This document shows positions 40,807 through 49,131 of a DNA stretch of 64,000 nt, piece by piece. The notes under the pieces are model-generated. The model saw nothing but the letters and a program-made list of their open reading frames with translations. It was not told the DNA's origin and made no database searches. Made by a program: the position numbers and the translations under genes. This DNA comes from Actinoplanes cyaneus (GTDB lineage Bacteria > Actinomycetota > Actinomycetes > Mycobacteriales > Micromonosporaceae): contig NZ_BOMH01000028.1 of assembly GCF_016862095.1 (NCBI RefSeq), positions 1-64,000 of the forward strand, given 5' to 3'. Every line of letters begins with the position of its first letter. Position 1 is the first letter of the stretch.

Positions 40807-42350
40807 GAATACACCTCCTCCTGCGCGCGGGTGCGGCGGAAGCTCACCGTGGAGACCACGGCCACGATCAGGAAGATGAAGATCGAGATGGCGGCGGCGA
40901 AGCCGTACTGGGCGCCGGAACCACCGAAGGCCAGCCGGTACGTGTAGGTGATCAGCAGGTCGGTGGCGCCCGCGTTCGGGTTGTCGGCCGGGAACGGGCC
41001 ACCCTCGGTGGTCAGGTAGATCGCGTTGAAGTTGTTGAAGTTGAACGCGAACGACGAGATCAGCAGCGGCGTCAGCGCGACCAGCAGCAGCGGCAGCTTG
41101 ATCGCCCGGAACGCCTGGAACGGGCCGGCGCCGTCGACCTTGGTGGCGTCGGTCAGCTCGGCCGGGATCGCCTGCAGCGCCCCGGTGGTCACCAGGAACA
41201 TGTACGGATAGCCGAGCCAGAGCTGGACCAGCAGCACCGCCAGCTGCGCGGTGATCGGTGTCCCCAGCCAGTCGACGTGGATGCCGAGCACGTTGTTGAT
41301 CAGGCCGAAGTCGGTGTTGAACATGTCCCGCCAGACGAGCAGCATCGCGAACGACGGCATGGCGTAGGGCAGGACCATCAGGATCCGGTACAGCCCGCGG
41401 AACCGCATCCGGGTCGACTGCAGCGCGATCGCGCAGCACATGCCGAGCAGGAACGTGCCGCCGGTCGAGCCGATCGCGAACACGAAGTCCCAGATCAGCG
41501 TGCCCAGGAACGACGACGCGATGGTGTCGTCGGTGATCACCCGGGTGAAGTTGGCCAGCCCGACGCCGACCTTCCAGCCCTGCGCGAGCCGGTCACCGTC
41601 CTCGGCGACGAACGCGCCGATCGCGTCGTCGGCCTTCCACACCTTGCCGGTGGCCGTGTCCCTGATGCTGTCCGAGGCAGGATCAAAGGCACGAACAGCC
41701 TTTCCCTCGTACGCGCGGGAAAGCCCCGACGACCGGATGGCGCCCGTGCTGGTCGGCACCGCGAAGTCGGTGATCTCCCTGCTCCGGGCGCTCGCCTGCC
41801 CGGCGGTGAGCACCGTCCAGCCCGTCGGCGGGTTCTCGCCGACCGGCTTCAGCCCGGTCGCGTCACCGATCGACACCTGGCCGGACTTCGGATCGGTGAT
41901 CAGGAACGCCAGCGCGTCACCCTTGGTGATGATCTTGAGCTGGTACTCGGTGGAGCCGGGCACCCGGGTCACCGAAGCGGTCTGGATGGCGGTGATCGCT
42001 TCGGCCTTGCTGCCCCGGTGACCGTCCCCGAAGTTGGTGAACGCGGTGCTCGCCGTGTAGAGCACCGGGAAGATCTGGAACACGACCAGGAAGATCGTGC
42101 CCGGGACCAGGTACTTCGCCGGGACGTGCCGCGGCGTGAGGTACAGGTAGAGCAACCCGGCCGTGGCCGCCACCAGCAGGCCCAGACCGGCCCAGTACTC
42201 GGCCTGCACCAGCGGGAACGCGGCCCAGACGGCGATCGCGACGACAAGGCCGAGCAGGACGATCTTGATGCCCTGGCCCAGGGCCGAGGCACTCTTCTCG
42301 TCGGGGGCGGGAAGGGCCCGCGTGGCGGGCCCCTCGAGCAGCGTCGTCAT
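40803..42350 (-). CDS. malF: Maltose/maltodextrin ABC transporter permease MalF
   Basis: A 515-residue permease with eight hydrophobic segments and a large extracytoplasmic domain between TM3 and TM4 (GKAVRAFDPASDSIRDTATGKVWKADD and neighbouring beta-rich sequence), as in E. coli MalF. The EAA loop is ELTDATKVDGAGPFQAFRAIKLPLL. ATG 42350 (MTTLLEGP) overlaps the malE stop (TAATG). The in-frame extension upstream runs through malE and is not real. Confidence 0.94.
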   Translation of the reverse strand: MTTLLEGPATRALPAPDEKSASALGQGIKIVLLGLVVAIAVWAAFPLVQAEYWAGLGLLVAATAGLLYLYLTPRHVPAKYLVPGTIFLVVFQIFPVLYTASTAFTNFGDGHRGSKAEAITAIQTASVTRVPGSTEYQLKIITKGDALAFLITDPKSGQVSIGDATGLKPVGENPPTGWTVLTAGQASARSREITDFAVPTSTGAIRSSGLSRAYEGKAVRAFDPASDSIRDTATGKVWKADDAIGAFVAEDGDRLAQGWKVGVGLANFTRVITDDTIASSFLGTLIWDFVFAIGSTGGTFLLGMCCAIALQSTRMRFRGLYRILMVLPYAMPSFAMLLVWRDMFNTDFGLINNVLGIHVDWLGTPITAQLAVLLVQLWLGYPYMFLVTTGALQAIPAELTDATKVDGAGPFQAFRAIKLPLLLVALTPLLISSFAFNFNNFNAIYLTTEGGPFPADNPNAGATDLLITYTYRLAFGGSGAQYGFAAAISIFIFLIVAVVSTVSFRRTRAQEEVYS

Positions 42351-43603
42351 TACTTGGTGATCGCGGCCGAGATGGTCTTGGCCGCGGCGTCGACAGTGGC
42401 CTTGGCGTCGGCGCCACCGATGACGGCGGCCTCGGCCTTGCCGAACGGCTCCCAGATGGCGGCCATCTCGGGGATCGCCGGCAGCGGAAGGGCGTTCTTC
42501 CCGGCGTCGGCCCACTTCGCCACGTCCGGGTCGGTCGCCTTGACCTGGTCGAGCGCGGTGGTCAGCGCCGGCGGGCGCGGGTCCGCCTGGTAGAGCGCGA
42601 CGGCCAGCTCAGGGGTGGTCACGTAGTTGGTGACGAACTCCTGGGCGAGCGCCTTGCTCTTGCCCTTCGCCGCGACGTAGAAGGTCTGCACGCCGAGGAA
42701 CGGGGTGGCCTCCTTGCCGCCGGCGAACGGCGGGACGGCGCTGATGTCGTACGCGATGCCGGCCTTCTTGGCGTCCGCGGTCGCCCACGGGCCGGAGACC
42801 AGGAACGCGCACTTCTTGCCGGTGAACGTGGCGACCGCGTTGTCCGGGGTGATCGAGCGCTTCAGGGCGCCGTCACCCTTCTCCCCCAGCGACCGCAGCT
42901 TCTCGAACGCGGCGACCGAGCCCGGCTTGCCGACCCCGAGGTCCTTGGCGTCGTAGTCGCCGCTGGAGGTGGTGCCGAACAGGTAACCGCCGGCCGAGGC
43001 GTAGAGCGGGTACGCGTGGTAGGCGTCCCCGGTCGGGCCGGACTGCAGGCAGAGGATCTCGGAGGCTTTCTTCGCCGCCACCAGCTTCTTGCCCTGCGCG
43101 ACCAGGTCCTCCATGGTGGCCGGGGCGGCCGGGGCCAGCTCGGTGTTGCGGATCAGGCCGAGGTTCTCGGTCGCGTAGGGCACGCCGTACGTCTGGCCGT
43201 TGAAGGTGACCGCCTTGAGCGCGCCCGCCTGCAGGCCGGTCTTCTGCGCGTCGGTCAGCTGGACCGGGTCGATGGCGCCGTTCTGCACCAGGTTGCCGAT
43301 CCAGTCGTGCGCGCCGACCATCACGTCCGGGCCGCTGCCCTGCTGGGAGGCGGTGAGGAAGGTGGTCTGCTGGTCCTTCGAGATCGCCTGGATCTTGACG
43401 GTGACGCCGTTCTCCTGGCCGAACTTGTCGGCGAACGGCTTGAGGGCGGCCGAACGCTTGTCGTCGGCCCAGATCACCAGCTCGCCGCCGGCCTTGTCGG
43501 CGGACGGGGTGCTGCTGGGCGTCTCTGTGCTGTCGCCACAAGCGGCGGCGCCGACCAGGCAGAGCAGGCTGGCCGCGATCACTCCGGCGGTGCGGATGCG
43601 CAT
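42350..43603 (-). CDS. malE: Maltose/maltodextrin-binding lipoprotein MalE
   Basis: A 417-residue extracytoplasmic binding protein anchored by a lipid: signal with lipobox VGAAAC (Cys at ~22), then a Ser/Thr-rich tether. It is typical of the family-1 solute-binding fold, with ELVIWADDKRSAALKPFADKF, GPDVMVGAHDWIG and AFLVSGPWA. It captures malto-oligosaccharides for MalFG. It is the first gene of the malEFG-pullulanase operon; MalR-type sites lie upstream. Confidence 0.94.
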   Translation of the reverse strand: MRIRTAGVIAASLLCLVGAAACGDSTETPSSTPSADKAGGELVIWADDKRSAALKPFADKFGQENGVTVKIQAISKDQQTTFLTASQQGSGPDVMVGAHDWIGNLVQNGAIDPVQLTDAQKTGLQAGALKAVTFNGQTYGVPYATENLGLIRNTELAPAAPATMEDLVAQGKKLVAAKKASEILCLQSGPTGDAYHAYPLYASAGGYLFGTTSSGDYDAKDLGVGKPGSVAAFEKLRSLGEKGDGALKRSITPDNAVATFTGKKCAFLVSGPWATADAKKAGIAYDISAVPPFAGGKEATPFLGVQTFYVAAKGKSKALAQEFVTNYVTTPELAVALYQADPRPPALTTALDQVKATDPDVAKWADAGKNALPLPAIPEMAAIWEPFGKAEAAVIGGADAKATVDAAAKTISAAITK

Positions 43604-43700
43604 GGTGAAGCTCCCGTTCTTATACGGATTCAGCGCTACAAAAGGGATGACCTGGGCGCGAAGACAGCTCAGCGCCCACAGGATGGGTAAGGTGACGTCC

Positions 43701-43782
43701 TTGTTGCGGGGACGTTAGCAAGCTCTTGCAGTCAATGGAAGAGCTTGCAGAGCGCTGACCGGAAACGGCGCGGCACTACAGT
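43701..43782. promoter_or_regulatory. MalR operators and malR promoter
   Basis: CTTGCAG occurs at 43726-43732 and 43744-43750, exactly 18 bp apart. The first is part of a perfect palindrome, GCAAGCTCTTGC (43719-43730). CTTGCAG-type repeats are the known site style of Streptomyces MalR (Reg1). A promoter for malR, CTGACC (43755-43760), 16 bp, TACAGT (43777-43782), ends 6 nt before the ATG, implying a leaderless malR mRNA. Confidence 0.75.
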
Positions 43783-43788
43783 GGCACC

Positions 43789-44838
43789 ATGCGTGCACGG
43801 ATGGCGGACATCGCCCGTCAAGCCCAGGTCAGCGAGGCGACGGTCTCTCGCGTCATCAACGACCGTCCCGGCGTCTCCGCCGAAACCCGGCAGGCGGTCC
43901 TCACCGCTCTCGACGTGCTCGGCTACGAGCGCCCCGAGCGGCTGCGCAAACGCAGCGCCGGCCTGGTCGGCCTGGTCGTGCCCGAGCTGGACAACCCGAT
44001 CTTCCCGGCGTTCGCGCAGGTCATCGAGTCGACGCTGGCCCAGCAGGGCTACACGCCGGTGCTCTGCACCCAGTCCCCCGGCGGCGTCACCGAGGACGAG
44101 TACGTGGAGATGCTGCTCGACCGGCAGGTCTCCGGCATCGTCTTCGTCTCCGGCCTGCACGCCGACACCACCATGGACGTCGAGCGCTACCACCGGCTGA
44201 TCGAGCGGCCCCTGCCGATCGTGCTGGTCAACGGGCACACCGACGGCATCGCCGCCCCGTTCGTCTCCTGCGACGAGCAGATGGCCGGCGACCTCGCCGT
44301 CCGCCACCTCGCCTCCCTCGGCCACCGCCACATCGGCATGATCTCCGGGCCGCACCGGTTCAGCCCCGTCCAGCGCAAGCTCGCCGGGTACCGCGCCGCC
44401 ATGCAGCGCGAGCTCGGCATCCTCTCCTCCGAGGCGGACGACCTGGTCGAGCTGACCCTCTTCGGCGTCGAGGGTGGTGAGGTCGCGGCCGAGCGACTGC
44501 TGACCAAGGGCGTCACCGGCATCATCTGCGGCTCCGACCTGATGGCGCTCGGCGCGATCCGGGCCGCCCGCCGGCGCGGGATGGACGTGCCCGGCGAGGT
44601 CTCGATCATCGGGTTCGACGACTCGCCGCTGATGGCGTTCACCGACCCGCCCCTGACCACCCTGCGCCAGCCGGTGGCGGCCATGGCGGTGGCGGCGGTC
44701 CGCTCGCTGGTCGACGACATCAACGGGCACGGTTCGCCCAGGTCGGAGTACCTTTTCCGGCCCGAGCTGGTGGTGCGCAACTCGACGGCGATGGCGCCGG
44801 CCCGGCGGGCCCTGACCGCCGACATCTCCGCAGCCTGA
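43789..44838 (+). CDS. malR: LacI-family repressor of maltose utilisation
   Basis: A 349-residue LacI/GalR repressor. The N-terminal HTH (MADIARQAQVSEATVSRVINDRPGVS, split) is followed by a hinge helix and a sugar-binding domain (GLVGLVVPELDNPIFPAFAQVIE, ICGSDLMALGAIRAARRRG, VSIIGFDDSPL). It is divergent from malEFG and resembles Streptomyces MalR/Reg1, which releases its CTTGCAG sites when maltose products are present. Ligand assignment is by context. Confidence 0.93.
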   Translation: MRARMADIARQAQVSEATVSRVINDRPGVSAETRQAVLTALDVLGYERPERLRKRSAGLVGLVVPELDNPIFPAFAQVIESTLAQQGYTPVLCTQSPGGVTEDEYVEMLLDRQVSGIVFVSGLHADTTMDVERYHRLIERPLPIVLVNGHTDGIAAPFVSCDEQMAGDLAVRHLASLGHRHIGMISGPHRFSPVQRKLAGYRAAMQRELGILSSEADDLVELTLFGVEGGEVAAERLLTKGVTGIICGSDLMALGAIRAARRRGMDVPGEVSIIGFDDSPLMAFTDPPLTTLRQPVAAMAVAAVRSLVDDINGHGSPRSEYLFRPELVVRNSTAMAPARRALTADISAA

Positions 44839-45254
44839 GCCCCGCCGATCCGGCCGGCGGCGGGTCGCCCTCACCCGCCTCCTGCGCGACATGCCGACCG
44901 TCGGCACTCGGCCGCCCTGCGTCGTCTTTGGAAGAAACTTGCTGCAAGTTCTTGCGCGAAATGCGTGATCAACATGACGGACGCGCGGGAGAGCGTGTTC
45001 TTGGACTCCTTCACGCGACCACCATCATCGCAGCCCGCGCCCCTTCCCGCCGGAAACAGCCCCGGGATGTACGACGTTTCCGGTCATCCACCGCAAGGAC
45101 ATGCGCTCCGCTTGCAACGCGGCGCAGGGCGAACGAGCCGTGGGCAGCACTGTTCACGGATTGTTGATGTGACCCGCGCCACTGCGCGTCCCGGGTGTTG
45201 ATAAGCGAGCCATAAGGGCGACGCTGACGCGGAGCGGACAACCTGATCCACAGG
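44839..45254. other. Intergenic region with an orphan MalR-type operator
   Basis: 416 bases between malR and ddl. A strong palindrome, AACTTGCTGCAAGTT (44936-44950), is followed directly by CTTGCGC (44951-44957) and is of MalR-site type. No gene starts clearly behind it: short frames at 44965-45201 (GTG) and 44928-45167 (ATG) have no recognisable protein and look non-coding. The right end holds TTGATA/CATAAG elements that may be the ddl promoter. Confidence 0.55.
44936..44957. promoter_or_regulatory. Orphan MalR-type operator
   Basis: AACTTGC-T-GCAAGTT is a perfect 15-bp palindrome with a further CTTGC half-site immediately downstream, matching the CTTGC/GCAAG core upstream of malE. It lies ~98 bp past malR and 300 bp before ddl, with no recognisable starch gene in between. 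Confidence 0.6.
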
Positions 45255-46274
45255 ATGACCGGCATGCACAGATCTGCGGGCAGGACCCGAGTCGCGGTGA
45301 TCTTCGGCGGGCGCAGCGCGGAGCATGACATCTCCTGCGGGTCCGCCGCGTCGGTGTTGCGGTTCCTCGATCGCGGCCGGTACGAGGTGCTGCCGATCCG
45401 GATCGCCCGCGACGGGGTCTGGCAGATCGGCACGGACACCGGCACGTCCGCGGTCTTCCCGGCCGGCTCCACCTCACCGCTGACCAGCATGATCGCCGCC
45501 CTCGGCGCGCTGCGCACGGCCGACGTCGCGTTTCCGGTGCTGCACGGGCCGTTCGGCGAGGACGGCACGGTGCAGGGTCTGCTGGAGACGGCCGGCATCC
45601 GGTACGTCGGCAGTGGTGTGCTCGCCAGCGCGACCGGCATGGACAAGCAGTTCACGAAAACGATCGTGGCGGCCGAGGGCGTCGCGGTGGCCCCCGGCGT
45701 CGTGCTGCGCGACGGGGACGACGACGTGACCGATCCGGATCGGGAACGGCTCGGGCTGCCGGTCTTCGTCAAACCGGCCCGTGGTGGCTCCAGCGTCGGG
45801 GTCTCCCGCGTCGACGACTGGGCCGACCTCGAGCAGGCCCTCGTGCTGGCCCGTAAGCACGACACGAAAGTCCTGGTGGAAGCCGCGGTCGACGGCCGGG
45901 AGGTGGACCTCGCGGTGCTGCAACGCACGGACGGGACGCTCGACGTCGGGCCGGCGCTGGAGATTCGTCACGGGGCGTCGTTCTTCGACTTCGACGCCAA
46001 GTACACGCCGGGCGCCGCCGAGTTCGTCATCCCGGCCGATCTCGATCAGGTTCAGCGGGGGCAACTCGAGGACGCGGCGCGGCGGGTGTTCACGGCGCTG
46101 GGCTGTGCCGGGCTCCTGCGCGCCGACTTCTTCCTGACCGCGGGCGGAGTGGTGCTGAACGAGGTCAACACGCTGCCCGGGCTGACCGAGCTGTCCCAGT
46201 TCCCGCGGATCTGGCGGGCGGCCGGGATGCCGTACCCGGAACTGCTCGACCACCTGCTGAGCACCGCTCGATGA
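45255..46274 (+). CDS. ddl: D-alanine--D-alanine ligase
   Basis: A 339-residue ATP-grasp ligase making the D-Ala-D-Ala end of peptidoglycan precursors. Motifs: FGGRSAEHDISCGSA (N-terminal), HGPFGEDGTVQG, VKPARGGSSVGVS, FFDFDAKYTPGAAEF (omega loop with Lys-Tyr, as in D-Ala-D-Ala ligases rather than VanA-type D-lactate ligases) and NEVNTLPGLTELSQFP. ATG 45255 or 45264. It overlaps alr by 4 bp. Whether it is the main or a second ddl cannot be told; pairing with alr away from the mur genes is unusual. Confidence 0.93.
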   Translation: MTGMHRSAGRTRVAVIFGGRSAEHDISCGSAASVLRFLDRGRYEVLPIRIARDGVWQIGTDTGTSAVFPAGSTSPLTSMIAALGALRTADVAFPVLHGPFGEDGTVQGLLETAGIRYVGSGVLASATGMDKQFTKTIVAAEGVAVAPGVVLRDGDDDVTDPDRERLGLPVFVKPARGGSSVGVSRVDDWADLEQALVLARKHDTKVLVEAAVDGREVDLAVLQRTDGTLDVGPALEIRHGASFFDFDAKYTPGAAEFVIPADLDQVQRGQLEDAARRVFTALGCAGLLRADFFLTAGGVVLNEVNTLPGLTELSQFPRIWRAAGMPYPELLDHLLSTAR

Positions 46275-47428
46275 CCCGCGCGGTCATCGACCTGAACGCG
46301 ATCGAGCACAACACCGCACTGCTGCTGCGAGCCGCCGCGGGCGCCGGCGTGATGGCCGTGGTCAAGGCGAACGGATTCGGTCACGGCAGTGTCGAGGTGG
46401 CCCGCGCGGCACTGGCCGGCGGCGCGTCCTGGCTGGGCGTGACGTCCTGGGCCGAGGCGCGGGAGCTGCGGGCCGCCGGGATCCGGGCGCCGATCCTCAT
46501 GTGGTTGTACGGGCCGGACGACGTACCCCCCGACGCCGACGTCGATCTCTCGGTCAGCTCGACGCTCGCGCTGGAAGCCGTGGCCCGCGCCGCGCGACGC
46601 CGTGGCCGGCCGGCGGTCGTGCACCTCAAGGCGGACACCGGGCTCTCCCGCGGCGGCGCCACCGCCGCCGAGTGGCCACATCTGCTCACGGTCGCCGGCA
46701 AGCTTCAGGCCGAAGGATCGATCACGGTACGCGGGGTCTGGTCCCACCTCGCGACCGCCGAGGACCCGGCCGACCCCGGGCTGGCCCGTCAACTGATCGC
46801 CTTCGGTCACGCCCGCGCCCAGGCCGCCGCGGCGGGCTTCGACCGGCCACTGGTTCACCTGGCCAACTCCGCGGCCGCGCTCCAGGTGCCGCAAGCGCGC
46901 TTCGATCTCGTCCGGGCGGGGATCGCCCTCTACGGCGTCGAGCCGGTGCCCGGGCGCACGTTCGGGCTGCGGCCCGCGATGACCTGGGAATCCACTGTCA
47001 TCCTCACGAAGCGGGTCGGCCCGGGCGCCGGGGTCTCCTACGGTCACGACCATGTCGTCGGCCGTGAGACCACGCTCGCGCTGGTGCCGGTCGGATACGC
47101 GGACGGCGTGCCCCGGCGGGTGGCCGGGCGTGCCGAGGTCGCCGTGCACGGCCGGCGATGCCCGATCGTCGGGCGGATCGCCATGGACCAGGTCGTCGTG
47201 GACGCCGGGGACCTGCCGGTGCGCGCCGGGGACCGGGTGGTGCTGTTCGGGCCGGGAACCGGCGGGGAGCCCACGGTGGCCGAGTGGGCGCGCTGGGCGG
47301 AGACGATCCCGCACGAGATCCTGACCGGCATCGGGCCGCGCGTCCGGCGCGTCACCCGGCCGGGTCCGGCGGCTGCCGGTCGTCGTGCAGAGCCCGCTGG
47401 ACCACCCAGTAGACCTGGTCGGCGGTGA
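46271..47428 (+). CDS. alr: Alanine racemase
   Basis: A 385-residue PLP enzyme converting L- to D-alanine for the ligase before it. The PLP lysine is in VVKANGFGHG (usually VVKANAYGHG). The second catalytic residue is the Tyr in GVSYGHDH, and the C-terminal beta domain has VPVGYADGVPR and GRIAMDQVVVD. ATGA overlap with ddl suggests coupled translation. The last ~77 bp overlap the convergent gene, and the Pro/Arg-rich tail is probably disordered. Pairing with ddl makes a D-Ala supply module. Confidence 0.93.
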   Translation: MTRAVIDLNAIEHNTALLLRAAAGAGVMAVVKANGFGHGSVEVARAALAGGASWLGVTSWAEARELRAAGIRAPILMWLYGPDDVPPDADVDLSVSSTLALEAVARAARRRGRPAVVHLKADTGLSRGGATAAEWPHLLTVAGKLQAEGSITVRGVWSHLATAEDPADPGLARQLIAFGHARAQAAAAGFDRPLVHLANSAAALQVPQARFDLVRAGIALYGVEPVPGRTFGLRPAMTWESTVILTKRVGPGAGVSYGHDHVVGRETTLALVPVGYADGVPRRVAGRAEVAVHGRRCPIVGRIAMDQVVVDAGDLPVRAGDRVVLFGPGTGGEPTVAEWARWAETIPHEILTGIGPRVRRVTRPGPAAAGRRAEPAGPPSRPGRR

Positions 47429-47870
47429 GGCCGTAGCGGTAGGCGATCGCGTTCACGTCGTGACCGTCCGCATACTCGGCGACGACGGCGTCCTCGCACG
47501 GAAAGGCGGGCGGCGGCTGCGCGGTGTAGGGCTGAGCCGGCTGATAGACCTGCGCGGGCTGACCGGCCGGCGGGGGCTGGGGCGGGTAACCAGGAGGCGG
47601 CTGTTGCGGGTACCCGGCCGGAGGGGGCTGTGGCGGGTAACCGGGCGGCGGCTGTGGCGGATAGACCGGCGGCGCGTAGTAACCCGGTGGCGCGTAGTGG
47701 GGCGCGGCCGGCGGATACTGCGCCGGGGCGGCGGGGCCCACCTCGCCCTGGACCACCGCATACACCTGCGCCACGGTCAGGCCGTACCGCGCCGCGATCG
47801 CTTCCACGGGGTGACCGTCGCCGAACTCGGCGACGATGCGGTCCGCCCAGCTCGCGTCTGCTTCGGTCAC
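47352..47870 (-). CDS. Protein with duplicated HTH-like ends and Pro/Tyr linker
   Basis: A 172-residue protein of three parts. An N-terminal HTH-like segment (9-43, ADRIVAEFGDGHPVEAIAARYG then LTVAQVYAVV) is nearly repeated at the C-terminus (126-160, EDAVVAEYADGHDVNAIAYR then YGLTADQVYWVV), with about 22 of 35 positions identical. The linker (44-125) is built of PPGYPPQPP-type repeats. The segments resemble the small helix-turn-helix of resolvase-like or sigma-like proteins, so DNA binding is possible but unproven. It overlaps the 3' end of alr by 77 bp on the opposite strand. Confidence 0.72.
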   Translation of the reverse strand: MTEADASWADRIVAEFGDGHPVEAIAARYGLTVAQVYAVVQGEVGPAAPAQYPPAAPHYAPPGYYAPPVYPPQPPPGYPPQPPPAGYPQQPPPGYPPQPPPAGQPAQVYQPAQPYTAQPPPAFPCEDAVVAEYADGHDVNAIAYRYGLTADQVYWVVQRALHDDRQPPDPAG

Positions 47871-47950
47871 GTCGTCAACCTACTCGGCGCGCACCACCGC
47901 CGTACCGGAGCAATCGCGGCCGCGAGCAGGGCGGACCGTGAGGGGAAAGG

Positions 47951-49009
47951 TCAGCTCAGCCAGGTTGTCAGATTGTGCAGGGCCGTGCGAATCTCCGGAA
48001 CCGGGACGAACTCGCCGTCCGTGTGGGCGAGCAGCGGGTCGCCGGGCCCGTAGTTGACGGCGGGGACGCCCAGCGTCGCGAAGCGGGACACATCCGTCCA
48101 GCCCAGCTTGGCCTGCGGCTCGCGGCCGACGAGCTCGACGAACTCCTTGGCGGCCGGCTGGTCGAGGCCGGGACGCGCGCCCGGGGCCCGGTCGGTGACC
48201 TCCAGCTCGAACCCGGCGAAGACCTCGCGGAGGTGGGCCTCGGCGGCGTCGGTGTCCCGATCCGGCGCGAAACGGTAGTTCACGAAGATGGTGCACAGGT
48301 CCGGGATGACGTTGCCGGCGATCCCGCCCTCGATCTTCACCGCGTTGAGCCCCTCGTGGTACTGCAGACCGTCGACGATCGGCTGCCGCGGCTCGTAGGC
48401 CCGCAGGATGTCGAGGACCCCACCGGCCGAGTGGATCGCGTTGCTGCCACGCCACGAGCGGGCGGCGTGCGCGGCCACGCCCGGCACGGTGATCTTGACG
48501 CGCATGGTGCCCTGGCAGCCGCCCTCGACGGTGCCGTCGGACGGCTCGCCGAGGATCGCGAAGTCGCCGGCCAGCCACTCCGGATGATGGCGGACGAGAC
48601 GGCCCAGCCCGTTCAGCGCGGCGGCGACCTCCTCGTGGTCGTAGAAGACATAGGTGACGTCGTAGCGCGGCGCGGTCAGGACAGCGGCAAGCTGGAGCAT
48701 GACGGCGACGCCGGCCTTCATGTCGACGGTGCCGCGGCCGCGCAGGAGCTCACCGTCCTCGACGACCGGCAGGTTGTTCGCGATGGGCACGGTGTCGAGG
48801 TGACCGGCGAGCACCACGCGGGTCGGGCGGCCCAGCGTCGTCCGGGCGACCACGGCGTCACCGTCGCGCAGCACCTCCAGGTGGGCGAAGCCGCGCAGCG
48901 CGCTCTCGACAGCGTCGGCGAGCTGCTTCTCGTCGCCGCTGACCGAGGGGATGTCGCAGAGGACGCGGGTGAGGGCGACCACGTCGCCGGTGAGATCGAG
49001 ATCAGCCAT
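47951..49009 (-). CDS. dapE: Succinyl-diaminopimelate desuccinylase
   Basis: A 352-residue M20 metallopeptidase-fold deacylase of lysine/diaminopimelate synthesis (N-succinyl-LL-DAP to LL-DAP). Metal-ligand motifs: VLAGHLDTVPIANN, GRGTVDMKAGVAVML, FYDHEEVAAALNGLG (catalytic Glu pair) and GEPSDGTVEGGCQGTMR; the dimer domain has GVAAHAARSWRGSNAIH. The actinobacterial DapE type is likely, and ArgE is the alternative. However, argJ here makes a separate ArgE unnecessary. It is divergent from argH. Confidence 0.9.
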   Translation of the reverse strand: MADLDLTGDVVALTRVLCDIPSVSGDEKQLADAVESALRGFAHLEVLRDGDAVVARTTLGRPTRVVLAGHLDTVPIANNLPVVEDGELLRGRGTVDMKAGVAVMLQLAAVLTAPRYDVTYVFYDHEEVAAALNGLGRLVRHHPEWLAGDFAILGEPSDGTVEGGCQGTMRVKITVPGVAAHAARSWRGSNAIHSAGGVLDILRAYEPRQPIVDGLQYHEGLNAVKIEGGIAGNVIPDLCTIFVNYRFAPDRDTDAAEAHLREVFAGFELEVTDRAPGARPGLDQPAAKEFVELVGREPQAKLGWTDVSRFATLGVPAVNYGPGDPLLAHTDGEFVPVPEIRTALHNLTTWLS

Positions 49010-49011
49010 GA

Positions 49012-49044
49012 TGTAATATTATCAGAGACGAAGAATTATTATGC
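49012..49044. promoter_or_regulatory. Tandem ARG-box-like sites between dapE and argH
   Basis: A 33-bp AT-rich patch holds two box-like elements: TGTAATATTATCA (49012-49024) and GAATTATTATGC (49033-49044). Their centres are about 20-21 bp apart, the spacing of paired 18-bp ARG boxes with a 3-bp gap. The second matches the ArgR pattern (half-site, four A/T, half-site ATGC). Likely ArgR control of argH. Confidence 0.55.
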
Positions 49045-49131
49045 GTACGGTCCCGGCCCGGGCCCCGCGGTGGCATCGCCGCGGCGATAGGGTCTTGGGG
49101 CCCGCGCGAAGCGAACGAACGAGGAGTAGGT

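Noticed and set aside
44928-45201. Two short plus-strand frames behind the orphan MalR site
   Set aside because: No known protein, no convincing ribosome-binding site, and composition unlike neighbouring genes. Left as a remnant possibility only.
45255-46274. Vancomycin-type D-Ala-D-lactate ligase
   Set aside because: The omega loop FFDFDAKYTP keeps the Lys-Tyr of D-Ala-D-Ala ligases, and no vanH, vanX or van regulators are adjacent.
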